Shown piece by piece: positions 26,699-36,786 of a stretch of 64,000 bases of DNA. The notes below the pieces were generated by a model that saw nothing but the letters and a program-made list of their open reading frames with translations, did no database searches and had not been told where the DNA came from. Position numbers and translations under genes: made by a program. Position 1 is the stretch's first letter; every line of letters begins with the position of its first letter. Origin of the DNA: an uncultured Bryobacteraceae bacterium (GTDB lineage: Bacteria; Acidobacteriota; Terriglobia; Bryobacterales; Bryobacteraceae); contig CALKXJ010000008.1 of assembly GCA_938003835.1 (NCBI GenBank), positions 124,001 to 188,000 of the forward strand, read 5' to 3'.

Positions 26699-26846
26699 GG
26701 CTGAGCTCCGGACGGCAGTCCCCGCGGGCCGGCCCGGGCCCTCCGCGCGGGCCACGTCTCTTCCCAAGGATTATCGCGCAACTTCAGGCGCGAGACCCTC
26801 AGCAGCCAGGCATGCTCGGCGGTTGATTCGTACTTGTGGCATTCCG

Positions 26847-27425
26847 GTGGAGGCTTCGGTTCAGTCCACGGTTACCGGCTTGCTGCTCGAATGGAGCGGA
26901 GGGAATCCGGCGGCGCGCGACAGGCTGCTGCCACTCGTCTATGCCGAGCTTCGCAGGCTGGCCCAGGCCATGATGCGACAGGAGCCGGACTCGGTGACGC
27001 TGGAGCCCACGGCGCTGGTTCACGAGCTCTACCTGCGGCTCGTGGATCAGCGGCGAGTCAGCGTGCGCGACCGGCGCCATTTCTTCGGCCTGGCTGCTTA
27101 CCTGATGCGCCGCATCCTGGTGGACCACGCCCGACGCAAGAAGGCCGCCAAGCGCGCCGCCGAACTCGTTTGTTCTCTGCCCGCGGAACTGGCCGCGCCG
27201 GCGGGCTCACCGGAGATCGATTTCGAGGCGCTGAACGAGGCGCTCGATCACCTGGAGAAGATCGATCCGCGCAAGTGCCGGGTCGTCGAGCTGCGCTATT
27301 TCGCCGGGTTCACGACGGAGGAGACGGCTGAAATCCCGGAGACCTCGCCGGCGACGGTCGAGCGGGACTGGAAATTCGCCCGGAGCTGGCTGAGGCGCGT
27401 CATGCGCGGGCTCAGTCGATCCTGA
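26847..27425 (+). CDS. ECF sigma factor of the SigmaL/PF07638 type
   Basis: About 192 residues from GTG 26847: LPLVYAELRRLAQAMMRQEP, TALVHELYLRL, FFGLAAYLMRRILVDHARRKKAAKR and a region 4 (LEKIDPRKCRVVELRYFAGFTTEETAEIPETSPATVERDWKFARSWL). This subfamily often sits beside TPR-bearing Ser/Thr kinases in Acidobacteria, and the divergent neighbour is just such a kinase, here decayed. TTG 26823 is an alternative start; neither has a good ribosome site. The gene ends 14 bases inside the convergent minus-strand gene. Confidence 0.85.
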   Translation: MEASVQSTVTGLLLEWSGGNPAARDRLLPLVYAELRRLAQAMMRQEPDSVTLEPTALVHELYLRLVDQRRVSVRDRRHFFGLAAYLMRRILVDHARRKKAAKRAAELVCSLPAELAAPAGSPEIDFEALNEALDHLEKIDPRKCRVVELRYFAGFTTEETAEIPETSPATVERDWKFARSWLRRVMRGLSRS

Positions 27426-28206
27426 GCAGCGGGGTGACGTCGATGTACCTCGGCACGTCCGAGGTTTCGGTGCCGAAGGGCCGGTCGGCGCCGGCGGCAC
27501 GCCAGTAATAATTGCTGCCCGCCACCGCTTCGTACACCTCGCCGGTGTTGGGGTCCTGAGGGCGCTGGATGCCGCGAATGTAGTCGGAGAAGCGTTGTGA
27601 GGTCCGGTCCAGCATCCGCTGGCGGTTCCAGTAAGACTCGCTCTGGACCCGTGAGATGTAGCCGTGCGTTTCCGAGACGATGCGGCTGACGTTGCCGGTC
27701 AGGCGGAGCTGGGAGGCGAACCACTGAGGGTTGACCTCGTAGGACTTGAGCATCCGGTCCATAACGGCGGAGGCGAGCGCCGTCTTGCCTTCCGGGGCGA
27801 GCGTGACATACAAGTGGCGCACGAACCAGATCCCGGTGCCCATTGCATGGTGCAGCTCCGAGCCCGCCAGGCAATAGCCGGCCAGATTTTGCCCGGAGCG
27901 AGCCAGGCGGAAAGAGACTTCGCCGAACGTGAACGTGGTATTGAAATACGCGTTGTCGAGCCGCCCGAAGGCGCTCTGGATCGACTGCGCCAGCTCGGGC
28001 CGCTCCCGCTCGTCGAGAATCTCCACGGCGCCCCCGCGTCCCAGGCTGGTGGAAACGTACTCCCGCGCAAAGGCCGGCCCGGGCACGTAGGAGCGCACCA
28101 GCAGGCGCGAGCCGTCGGCCAGCGGATGCCAGGTGCCCTCGCCAAAACCGGTCATGAGCAGCATCTGATTCGGGACGATGAAGGGTGGGATGTTAGGGTC
28201 GCTCAA
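27412..28206 (-). CDS. Protein of unknown function (5' part displaced by a frameshift)
   Basis: 264 residues can be read from TTG 28206, but this is not the natural start (see the upstream entry). I do not recognise the family. The protein has a mixed alpha/beta character, with GEVSFRLARSGQNLAGYCLAGSELHHA and a helix-rich end (VQSESYWNRQRMLDRTSQRFSDYIRGIQ). No signal peptide or membrane segment is visible. It overlaps the sigma gene tail-to-tail by 14 bases. Confidence 0.55.
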   Translation of the reverse strand: MSDPNIPPFIVPNQMLLMTGFGEGTWHPLADGSRLLVRSYVPGPAFAREYVSTSLGRGGAVEILDERERPELAQSIQSAFGRLDNAYFNTTFTFGEVSFRLARSGQNLAGYCLAGSELHHAMGTGIWFVRHLYVTLAPEGKTALASAVMDRMLKSYEVNPQWFASQLRLTGNVSRIVSETHGYISRVQSESYWNRQRMLDRTSQRFSDYIRGIQRPQDPNTGEVYEAVAGSNYYWRAAGADRPFGTETSDVPRYIDVTPLLRID

Positions 28207-28393
28207 TCCGACGAAGACGCCCTCCGGCGATTCGGCATGCAGGAAACCGCGGAAATCGGTCGGACTAGGCCTGACGAGCCCGCCGTTGATCTTCCAGCCG
28301 GCGGGGACGTCGAGCGAGAAGGCGCCCTCGCGGGGATCCTGGAAACGCGTGTACTGGATCTGCGGGACGCCCGGCGAGGACCAAGGGCTCCAT
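28207..28393 (-). pseudogene. True 5' end of the preceding unknown gene, one base out of frame
   Basis: Coding sense continues about 60 codons upstream of TTG 28206 (GAFSLDVPAGWKINGG is a clear strand-turn-strand) to a stop at 28398-28396 without any start codon. The ATG at 28393, one base out of frame, has a near-perfect ribosome site (AGGAGAAGGGGGTGACT). Removing one C from the CCC at 28387-28385 joins the two and gives MEPWSSPGVPQIQYTRFQD and an intact 326-residue protein. Frameshift mutation or sequence error. Confidence 0.6.
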
Positions 28394-28492
28394 AGTCACC
28401 CCCTTCTCCTCTCATCGGAAACGGGGTGGCAACTCTCGGCTCGCCCGGCCTCGACGGGCCGGGCAGCGCCGCCCTGTTACCTCTATACGCGC

Positions 28493-28520
28493 AATTCCTG
28501 GCCGGTTCGGCGCAGGAATT
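28493..28520. terminator. Hairpin after the ilv-cimA operon
   Basis: AATTCCTG (28493-28500) and CAGGAATT (28513-28520) form a perfect 8-bp stem with a 12-base loop, 16 bases beyond the cimA stop on the minus strand. The T run (28519-28523) is on the plus-strand side, so it is not a standard terminator for cimA; processing or bidirectional termination are both possible. Confidence 0.35.
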
Positions 28521-28535
28521 TTTCGCAACTGGGCT

Positions 28536-30146
<1,611 letters not shown>

Positions 30147-30175
30147 AGGATCCGTCCGGAAACGCGCCCGGAGAG

Positions 30176-31195
30176 CTATTGCTCGGGGACGCCGGCCTCT
30201 TTCTTTTTCTTGAGAAACGTCATCATCTGGCGCAGCTCACGCCCGACCTGCTCGATAAGCAGATCGCGCCCTGCCTCGCGCATGGCGAGAAAATTCTTCC
30301 GCCCGGTGCGGTTCTCCTCGATCCACTCGCGGGCGAAGGCGCCAGACTGGATTTCGGCGAGCATCTTCTTCATCTCCTCGCGGACCTGCTGATTGATGAC
30401 CCTCGGCCCGCGCGTGTAGTCGCCATACTCGGCGGTGTCGGACACCGAGAAGCGCATGTAGGAGAGGCCCCCTTCGTAAATCAGATCGACAATCAGCTTC
30501 AGTTCGTGCAGGCACTCGAAATAGGCGATCTCGGGGGCGTAGCCGGCCTCGACCAGCGTCTCGAAACCCGCCTGAATGAGCGCGGAGCAACCGCCGCAGA
30601 GCACCGCCTGCTCGCCGAACAGATCCGATTCGGTCTCCTCTTTGAAGGTGGTCTCGATCACGCCGGCCTTCAGACACCCCAGCCCTAGCGCGTAGGCGAG
30701 CGCCCGGGGGAGGGCTTGGCCGGAGGCATCCTGATGGATGGCCACCAGGGCCGGCACGCCGACGTCTTCCAGGAACAGCTCCCGCACGCGGTGTCCGGGC
30801 GCCTTAGGGGCGATCATCGAGACGTCGACATCGGCTGGAGGCACGATCTGCTGGAAGTGGATGTTAAAGCCGTGGGCGAACATCAGCGTCTTGCCCGCCC
30901 GCATCCGGGGCGCGATGTCGCGCGCATACACCTCCGGCTGCACATGATCGGGCAGCAGGATCATGACGATGTCGCCCCGCTCGGCGGCTTCCGCCGCGGT
31001 GTAGACCGGCAAGCCCGCCGCCTCGGCCTTCGTCCAGTTCTGCGAACCGGGCAGGTCGGCGACGATGACCTTGACGCCGGAGTCGCGCAGGTTCAGGGCA
31101 TGGGCGTGCCCCTGGCTGCCGTAGCCGATGATGGCGACCTCAAGGCCGCTTAGAGCAGAGAGATTTCCATCCTTCTCGTAGTAGCGTTTAGCCAT
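30176..31195 (-). CDS. ilvC: Ketol-acid reductoisomerase
   Basis: 339-residue class I enzyme. It has the Rossmann motif [17 protein letters not shown], the metal-binding region ([28 protein letters not shown]) and the C-terminal [15 protein letters not shown]. It makes dihydroxy acids for valine and isoleucine. In a typical short KARI the loop after [11 protein letters not shown] sets the NADPH preference; its Ser matches the usual NADPH form. AGGAG five bases before the ATG overlaps the ilvN stop region, so translation is coupled. Confidence 0.96.
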   Translation of the reverse strand: MAKRYYEKDGNLSALSGLEVAIIGYGSQGHAHALNLRDSGVKVIVADLPGSQNWTKAEAAGLPVYTAAEAAERGDIVMILLPDHVQPEVYARDIAPRMRAGKTLMFAHGFNIHFQQIVPPADVDVSMIAPKAPGHRVRELFLEDVGVPALVAIHQDASGQALPRALAYALGLGCLKAGVIETTFKEETESDLFGEQAVLCGGCSALIQAGFETLVEAGYAPEIAYFECLHELKLIVDLIYEGGLSYMRFSVSDTAEYGDYTRGPRVINQQVREEMKKMLAEIQSGAFAREWIEENRTGRKNFLAMREAGRDLLIEQVGRELRQMMTFLKKKKEAGVPEQ

Positions 31196-31744
31196 TCAAG
31201 CTCCTTTTCTCATGGGATCTTGCAGCACGGGATCGGCCTTGGGGACCGGCGGGGAAAGCCGCAGCTTGCGCGGCTCCAAACTCACGGCGACCATGCCGGA
31301 GCGCGTGACGTCGATATCCCCGTAGGCGCGCATGATGTCGATGAACTCTTCGAGTTTCTCCGCCTCGCCGGTGAGCTCGAGCGCGAAGCCGTCGATCGAG
31401 GAGTCCACCACGCGCGCGCCGAAGATTTCGGCTTCCTTGAGGATGGCCGTGCGGGACTCCATCGGAGCGCGGACGCGCATCAGGAGCATCTCGCGGGCCA
31501 CGGCCGGTTGATCGGTCAGGTCGATGGCCTGGAGCACATTGACCAGTTTGTTCATTTGCTTGATCACCTGCTGGCGCAGTTGCGGATCGACATCGACAAC
31601 GATTGTCATGCGGGAGAGACCCGGATCGAGCGTTCGGGCGACGGTGAGACTGTCAATGTTGTAGCCGCGAGCGCTGAGCACCCCGGTGATGCGCATCAGC
31701 GCGCCGGGTTTGTTTTCCACCAGCAATGAAATGGTTTGCAACAT
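31196..31744 (-). CDS. ilvN: Acetolactate synthase, small regulatory subunit
   Basis: 182 residues with an N-terminal ACT domain (ISLLVENKPGALMRITGVLSARGYNIDSLTV) and the ALS_ss_C domain (GARVVDSSIDGFALELTGEAEKLEEFI). It confers valine feedback on IlvB. The stop TGA directly abuts the ilvC ATG. An AGGAG site follows the ilvB stop. Confidence 0.96.
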   Translation of the reverse strand: MLQTISLLVENKPGALMRITGVLSARGYNIDSLTVARTLDPGLSRMTIVVDVDPQLRQQVIKQMNKLVNVLQAIDLTDQPAVAREMLLMRVRAPMESRTAILKEAEIFGARVVDSSIDGFALELTGEAEKLEEFIDIMRAYGDIDVTRSGMVAVSLEPRKLRLSPPVPKADPVLQDPMRKGA

Positions 31745-31762
31745 GTTCCCGAAGGATCTCCT

Positions 31763-33493
31763 CTACTTGGGGACGCTGACGGGCTGGGGAGGCCGGAGAA
31801 TCATCTCGTGAATGGCGCCCCCGGCCGGAACCATCGGATAGACATTCTCTTCCGGAGAGACCTTGATGTCGAGCAGGAACGGACCGGGTTCGCTGACCGC
31901 CTGCTCGAGCGCGGGGCGCAGATCGGCGGGCGAGTCCACCGTGCGGCCGGGAAAGCCGTAGGCAGCGGCCAGGCTCTCGGCCTTCGGGAAGCAGTCCAGG
32001 GTCACAGCACAGAGACGGTTGTTGTAGAACAGTTGCTGCCACTGGCGAACCATGCCGAGATAGCCATTGTTGACGACCACGATCTTGACCGGTAAGCCGT
32101 TGGAGGCGATCGTGGCCAGCTCCGGGATCGACATCTGGAAACCGCCGTCGCCAATGACGGCAAAAACCAGTTTGTCGGGACAGGCGAACTGGGCGCCGAT
32201 GGCGGCCGGCAGGCCGAAGCCCATCGAACCGAGCCCGCCTGAATTGATCCACAAGCGCGGCCGGTTGAAGCGAATGAACTGCGCCGCCCACATCTGGTGC
32301 TGGCCGACATCGGCGCAGATAATCGCCTCGCCGCCCGAAATCCGATCGATTTCCACCATCACGTGCTGGGGCTTGATCTCGGTGGAGGAGACCTCCGGCA
32401 CCAGGGGGTGCTCGGCCTGCCAGGCGCGGATCTGCTGCCACCAGGCTCGGCGGGCCTCGGCCTTCTTCGACGCCGCCTCGGGCGCCAGCTCTTCCAGGGC
32501 CTTGATCAGCCGCTGGAGGACCCTCTTGGCGTCGCCGACGATGGGCAGGTCGGCGGCGCGGTTCTTGCTGATCTCCGCCGGGTCGATGTCGACGTGAATC
32601 ACCTTGGCGTGCGGCGCGAAGGCGGCCAGCCTGCCGGTGACCCGGTCATCGAAGCGCACGCCGAGGGCGATGAGCAGATCGGAGTTGGTCATGCCCATAT
32701 TGGCGGCGTAGCTGCCATGCATGCCCGGCATGCTAATGAAGTTGGGGTGTGAGGATGGCAGCCCGCCCAGGCCCATCAGCGTGCAAACGGCCGGGGCATC
32801 CACCAGCTCGACGAGTCGCCGGAGCTCGTCATGAGCCCCCGAGGCGATGATGCCGCCGCCGGCGTACACGAACGGCCGCTCGGCCTCCCAGATCATCTGC
32901 GCCGCGCGGCGGATTTGGCCGGCGTGACCGTCGGTGTAAACCTTGTAGCCGGGAAGATGAATGGCTGACACCGGGCTGTAGTGCGCCTGGGCCTGGAGTA
33001 CATCCTTGGGAAGATCGATCAGGACCGGGCCCCGGCGGCCGGTGGAGGCCAGGTAGAAGGCCTCGTGAACGATCCGCGGCAGGTCGGAAATGCTTTTGAC
33101 CAGGTAATTGTGTTTGGTGCAGGCGCGGGTGATGCCGAAGGTGTCGGCCTCCTGGAAGGCGTCGGAGCCGATCAGCTTGGTGGAGACCTGGCCGGTGATG
33201 GCGACGATGGGGATCGAATCCATAAGTGCGTTGACCAGGCCGGTCACCAGATTGGTGGCGCCCGGCCCGGAGGTGGCCATGCAAACGCCTACTTTGCCGG
33301 TCGCCATCGCGTAACCCGAGGCGGCGAAGGCGGCGTTCTCCTCGTGTCGCACCAGGACGTGTCGCAAGGGGTGCTCATACATTTCGTCGTAGAGCGGCAG
33401 CATCACCCCGCCCGGATAGCCGAAAACGCACTCTACCCCTTCGCGCATCAGGCACTCCAGAAGCATCTGAGAACCGCTCATCAGGTTCGGCAT
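31763..33493 (-). CDS. ilvB: Acetolactate synthase, large catalytic subunit
   Basis: 576-residue ThDP enzyme. The ThDP Glu lies in RHEENAAFAASGYA, the FAD/substrate region in MLGMHGSYAANMGM-like sequence (MPGMHGSYAANMGM), and the ThDP/Mg motif in GDGGFQMSIPELATI...NNGYLGMVRQWQ. Condenses two pyruvates, or pyruvate with 2-ketobutyrate. ATG 33493 is preceded by GAGGTGA at eight bases; an upstream in-frame ATG would lie beyond the attenuator hairpin. Expression is probably controlled by the leader peptide and terminator just upstream. Confidence 0.96.
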   Translation of the reverse strand: MPNLMSGSQMLLECLMREGVECVFGYPGGVMLPLYDEMYEHPLRHVLVRHEENAAFAASGYAMATGKVGVCMATSGPGATNLVTGLVNALMDSIPIVAITGQVSTKLIGSDAFQEADTFGITRACTKHNYLVKSISDLPRIVHEAFYLASTGRRGPVLIDLPKDVLQAQAHYSPVSAIHLPGYKVYTDGHAGQIRRAAQMIWEAERPFVYAGGGIIASGAHDELRRLVELVDAPAVCTLMGLGGLPSSHPNFISMPGMHGSYAANMGMTNSDLLIALGVRFDDRVTGRLAAFAPHAKVIHVDIDPAEISKNRAADLPIVGDAKRVLQRLIKALEELAPEAASKKAEARRAWWQQIRAWQAEHPLVPEVSSTEIKPQHVMVEIDRISGGEAIICADVGQHQMWAAQFIRFNRPRLWINSGGLGSMGFGLPAAIGAQFACPDKLVFAVIGDGGFQMSIPELATIASNGLPVKIVVVNNGYLGMVRQWQQLFYNNRLCAVTLDCFPKAESLAAAYGFPGRTVDSPADLRPALEQAVSEPGPFLLDIKVSPEENVYPMVPAGGAIHEMILRPPQPVSVPK

Positions 33494-33557
33494 GCTCGAA
33501 ATCACCTCGTCTCGTGAAATCCTCTTGCCGGGCGGCCGTCCGTGGGCCGGGCGCCGG

Positions 33558-33607
33558 AAAACCAAAAAGGCCACCGCAGGACTTTGTTTGCCCCGCCGGT
33601 GGCCTTT
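33558..33607 (-). terminator. Attenuator terminator upstream of ilvB
   Basis: On the minus strand an 11-bp perfect stem (33607-33597 with 33576-33566, arm AAAGGCCACCG) and a 20-base loop are followed by TTTTTGGTTTT. It lies between the leader peptide stop (33629) and the ilvB start (33493), where premature termination would block the operon. Confidence 0.75.
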
Positions 33608-33640
33608 CCGTGAATCCCGGTCGGCCGGTCAGGCGGGGCC
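33590..33640 (-). promoter_or_regulatory. Candidate antiterminator pairing in the ilv leader
   Basis: GCCCCGCC at the end of the leader peptide gene (33639-33632) is complementary over eight bases to GGCGGGGC (33597-33590) at the top of the terminator's 5' arm and loop. Only one terminator stem base is shared, so competition may be steric. A stalled ribosome on the Val/Ile/Leu codons would change which fold forms. Confidence 0.45.
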
Positions 33641-33751
33641 GCCTACGATGACCTCAATAATGATGAGGATGACAACGACGGCGGAGAGGATGGAGAGACG
33701 CAGTCCGGCCCTCAGGCTCGCCAGATTCAGCCTGGAGACCGGCCTCTCCAT
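33629..33751 (-). CDS. Leader peptide of the ilv operon, 40 residues
   Basis: A 41-codon frame (ATG 33751, TGA 33631-33629) that contains ILSAVVVILIIIEVIV: six Val, six Ile and seven Leu codons in 40. This is the composition of classical ilv leader peptides, in which ribosome stalling at regulatory codons senses charged tRNA. It lies between a strong promoter and the attenuator hairpin and is followed by ilvB. The promoter places the transcript start one or two bases before the ATG, so it would be translated almost without a 5' leader. The match of promoter, peptide, hairpin and operon function makes this a confident call without homology. Confidence 0.75.
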   Translation of the reverse strand: MERPVSRLNLASLRAGLRLSILSAVVVILIIIEVIVGGPA

Positions 33752-33758
33752 ACCGGCA

Positions 33759-33787
33759 AGTATACCTCAAGCCTTCCGAGCTTGCAA
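33759..33787 (-). promoter_or_regulatory. Promoter of the ilvBNC-cimA operon
   Basis: On the minus strand TTGCAA (33787-33782), a 17-base spacer and TATACT (33764-33759). The expected start is near 33752, just before the leader peptide ATG at 33751. Confidence 0.7.
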
Positions 33788-33904
33788 CGGCCGCCGCAAG
33801 CGAATTCTTGCCGTCTCGCTCTCCGTGGGGCGGCAGGTGCGCGGCACCGGGCGATCTGGAACCGTGATTGCTCCGCTCAAGGACAACGTCGGAGGCACTC
33901 TGCG

Positions 33905-34057
33905 ATGAACAGCAACTTAGGGCGGCAAGGCTGGAAGAATTTTCGCGCAGCCGGCGAAAAACTTTCCTGCTTGCCCGCTCGCGGCGGTTCATCGGCAGCC
34001 GCAAGCGGTCGGCCCGCATTTGGTCCGTTCTCCTCTCAGATGCCGGCCGGAAGATGA
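33905..34057 (+). CDS. Possible 50-residue protein (or small RNA region)
   Basis: In the otherwise empty 33788-34129 stretch a frame of 50 codons starts at ATG 33905, nine bases after GGAGG (33891-33895), and ends shortly before a plus-strand terminator. The peptide (NSNLGRQGWKNFRAAGEKL...) has no recognisable domain. No good promoter is visible, so this is tentative; the same interval could hold a small RNA. Confidence 0.25.
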   Translation: MNSNLGRQGWKNFRAAGEKLSCLPARGGSSAAASGRPAFGPFSSQMPAGR

Positions 34058-34079
34058 GTGCCTCCTGGCCCTCACCCGA

Positions 34080-34113
34080 GGCGCGGCGGTGCGACGCCGC
34101 CGCGCCACTTTTT
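34080..34113 (+). terminator. Strong hairpin with T run
   Basis: GGCGCGGCGG (34080-34089) pairs perfectly with CCGCCGCGCC (34097-34106), followed by ac and five T (34109-34113). On the plus strand it would end whatever is transcribed from 33.8-34.1 kb; it also lies just past the stop of the minus-strand lipoprotein gene. Confidence 0.5.
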
Positions 34114-34129
34114 CGCTCCGTGCGGTGGC

Positions 34130-34726
34130 CTACCGTGTGGTCCGCTCGAGGTCTCGTGCCAGCAGATCGGCCCGCTGCGCCAGGCTGCGCGCTGTCACCA
34201 GATCCAGCGGGCGGATCTCGATGGTTTGTTGCAGGAAGGCATGGACACGCTCGAGCACGATTTGCTGCTCGGCGCTGAGCGGGCGCTGCGAGACAAGCGC
34301 CAGGTTACGGCGGGTCCGTTCCAGGCTTTCGTCAATTTCCTGGTTGAACTTTCTTTCCTCCTCGGGAGAAAGCAGTTGGGTCAGCCGGGGGACGGCAGGC
34401 GGTTTCGGTGCTTCGGGCGCCGGCTCGGACTCGGCCTTGACGGTGACCTCTCGGCGCGCCGGCGGCCGCGGCGGCGGCGGGACGCTGAGCTCGGCACCCA
34501 CGGAAAGCGGCGGAATCTCTCCGGGCGGCAGGGAAGCCGTTTCGGGCGGGTCGGGAAAATCGTAGACCACCGGCTGGGGACGCGCTTCGGGAGCCGGCTT
34601 GACCGGCGCCGAGGTCGGCGCCACCGGGGGAGGAACCTTTGGCTGTCGCTGGCGCCGGAAAGGATTGCACGAGGGCGCCAGCAGCACGAGCAGGGCGCAG
34701 AGGACGGCCAGCAGGCGGCCCGGCAT
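34130..34726 (-). CDS. Proline-rich lipoprotein of unknown function
   Basis: 198 residues. The N-terminus (LLAVLCALLVLLAPSC) is a lipoprotein-like signal with Cys after SC, followed by a ~90-residue Pro/Ala-rich linker and a charged helical C-terminal domain (LTQLLSPEEERKFNQEIDE to RADLLARDLERTTR) likely to be coiled-coil. I do not recognise the family. It starts 20 bases after the sensor kinase stop and probably shares its operon, so it may be an extracytoplasmic accessory of that system. Confidence 0.65.
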   Translation of the reverse strand: MPGRLLAVLCALLVLLAPSCNPFRRQRQPKVPPPVAPTSAPVKPAPEARPQPVVYDFPDPPETASLPPGEIPPLSVGAELSVPPPPRPPARREVTVKAESEPAPEAPKPPAVPRLTQLLSPEEERKFNQEIDESLERTRRNLALVSQRPLSAEQQIVLERVHAFLQQTIEIRPLDLVTARSLAQRADLLARDLERTTR

Positions 34727-34745
34727 CAGCGTCTCGCCCCGAGCC

Positions 34746-36734
34746 TCATGCGGTTCCCACCGCAACCGAATAGCCGTCGCCCGGATCCACTTGCGCCTCG
34801 GCCACGCCGGCTTCCTCGAGGACGGGCAAACGCAATCGGAACACCGTGCCCTTGCCCGGCTCACTGGTGAAGTCGATGGCGCCGCCGTGCAGGTGAATGA
34901 CGCGGAATGTCATGGCCAGTCCGATGCCAGAGCCCTCCTGCTTGGTCGTGAAGTAAAGGTTGAAAACCTTGTTCTGGACTTCGGGTGGGATGCCGGAGCC
35001 TTCATCGGCAACGCTCACCACGTAATCATCCTGGTCGCGCTCGATGCCCATGTCAAGCCGGCCCCCGCCGGGCATCGCCTCGATGCCGTTGACGATGACG
35101 TTGAGAATGGCCTGCTTGAGCAGATCAGCATCGCCGCGGATCAGAGCGCCCTCGGGCAGGCGCGCGAGCTCGACCCGCACGCCGTTGCGCTCAGCCTCCG
35201 GCCGCACCAGGGCGCCCACCTCGTGCAGCAGCGCGGCCAGATCCACGGTGTCAAACTTCAACTCGAAGGGCCGGGTGAAGTCGAGAAAGGTCTTCACCAC
35301 GCGATCCAGTCGCGTGATTTCGCGTTCAATGACGCGGAGTTCGTTCTCCACCAGGCTGGGTTCGGCCAGCTTGGCCTTGAGCACCTCGAGGTGGAGCGCG
35401 ATGGCATTGAGCGGGTTCTTGATCTCATGGGCGACGCCGCCGGTGAGGCGATTGATGGCGGCCAGCCGGCTGGAGACGTCGAGCTGGCTGCGAAGCCAGC
35501 GGCGGGGTTCGACGTCGCGCAGGCTGATGAGCAGGCCCAGGCGGCGCAAATCCGGCCTGCGCTCGAGAAGTTCCACGCTGGCCAGCACATGCAGGAGCGG
35601 GCTGCCGGAGCGCGCCAGCACGGTAGGCCGGTCGCGAAAAGAGACGCGCAAGCTCAAGGCGTCCTGGATGAGGCTGCCGAGCGGCGTCGAGGGCGGAAAC
35701 AGGGCCTCGAGGTTTTTACCGATCAACTCCCGGCGGCTGACGCCGAGCAGGGACTCGGCACGCCGGCCGGCGAGCACGAGCCGGTGGTCGGCGTCGAACA
35801 TCAGAACGGCGGCCTCGAGGCTCTCGAGCAACTGGTCGACATTGCCTCGCAACAGCGTGGCATCCTCGCGCACGCCGCGAACCTGCTCGCTCAGCAGGGT
35901 CAGCTTGGAGCTGACGGCGGCGATCTCGCGGGATTCGCGCGTGGGCGTCTCCGCCGTGGCGTCGAACTCGCCGGCAGCGATCCGATCGATGCGGCGGCCC
36001 AGAATGTCGAGCGAGCGCACCACCAGGTTGGAGAAGACCACCGCCACGAGAACCGCGCCCAGCACCGCGACGAGCGAGGTCACGGCGAGACTGCGAATCT
36101 GCGGCAGGATGCCCGCCCGGAGCAGGACCGAAGAGGCGATCACCCGGATGGTAAACAGCGGCTGGTCCGAGCCGGCGATCCCGAGCGGAACCACGGTCGC
36201 GTACTCCCGGGAGTGCAGGAGCACTTCCCAAAGCCGGTCCCAGATGCCACGGCCGCGCCACTCATCGAGATTCTCCGTCGAGCGGAACGTCACCCGGGGA
36301 CGCGCCGGGGAAGAAGAGGCGAGGATGCGGCCGGTCTGATCACAGATCTGGATCTCGACGGCGGAGCGCGAACTTGCCAAAAGTTTTTCCAGGATGGCAT
36401 TCCAGGCCGGGTCCTGCTCGACCAGCGAGGTCCACAGGGCGACCGTCTCGGCCAGCGTGGCCGGCGGCGGGCTGGCTGTGAGCGTTCTCTGGTTCAGCGA
36501 GTCCAGCAGCAGGCTGCGCACCTGGAAGGCGATGGACTGAGCGCTTTCGATCGCATCGTCGAACTGGGCCCGGGCGCTCAGGCGGAGCGTGGCGACGGCC
36601 TGAACGACGGCCAGGGCGGCCACCAGGCCGACCAGAGACAGACGCAGGCGAAAGCGCAGCGAAACCGATCGCGACGGGGCGCGCTCGCGTCGCCTGGAAT
36701 CGCGCCCCGGGCGCCAACGGATGCGCAAGATCAT
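34746..36734 (-). CDS. Membrane sensor histidine kinase (NtrB-like)
   Basis: 662 residues: a transmembrane helix (SLVGLVAALAVVQAVATL), an extracytoplasmic sensor of ~150 residues, a second helix (VTSLVAVLGAVLVAVVFSNL), a HAMP segment, a PAS domain, then HisKA with the phosphoacceptor His in GGVAHEIKNPLNAIALHL and HATPase_c (NVIVNGIEAMPGGG, VADEGSGIPPE, EGSGIGLAMTF). It follows the sigma-54 regulator gene by 52 bases, and the two are surely partners. The stimulus is unknown. Confidence 0.92.
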   Translation of the reverse strand: MILRIRWRPGRDSRRRERAPSRSVSLRFRLRLSLVGLVAALAVVQAVATLRLSARAQFDDAIESAQSIAFQVRSLLLDSLNQRTLTASPPPATLAETVALWTSLVEQDPAWNAILEKLLASSRSAVEIQICDQTGRILASSSPARPRVTFRSTENLDEWRGRGIWDRLWEVLLHSREYATVVPLGIAGSDQPLFTIRVIASSVLLRAGILPQIRSLAVTSLVAVLGAVLVAVVFSNLVVRSLDILGRRIDRIAAGEFDATAETPTRESREIAAVSSKLTLLSEQVRGVREDATLLRGNVDQLLESLEAAVLMFDADHRLVLAGRRAESLLGVSRRELIGKNLEALFPPSTPLGSLIQDALSLRVSFRDRPTVLARSGSPLLHVLASVELLERRPDLRRLGLLISLRDVEPRRWLRSQLDVSSRLAAINRLTGGVAHEIKNPLNAIALHLEVLKAKLAEPSLVENELRVIEREITRLDRVVKTFLDFTRPFELKFDTVDLAALLHEVGALVRPEAERNGVRVELARLPEGALIRGDADLLKQAILNVIVNGIEAMPGGGRLDMGIERDQDDYVVSVADEGSGIPPEVQNKVFNLYFTTKQEGSGIGLAMTFRVIHLHGGAIDFTSEPGKGTVFRLRLPVLEEAGVAEAQVDPGDGYSVAVGTA

Positions 36735-36786
36735 CTCCTTTCCCGTTGCCGGCCGCCGGCTGCGGCCGTCCAGCCTCCCATAGGCT

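Noticed and set aside
33654-34019. A 121-codon minus-strand frame through the ilv promoter region.
   Set aside because: It crosses the ilv promoter and the leader peptide in another frame, lacks a ribosome site and shows no domain; the leader peptide explains the region better.
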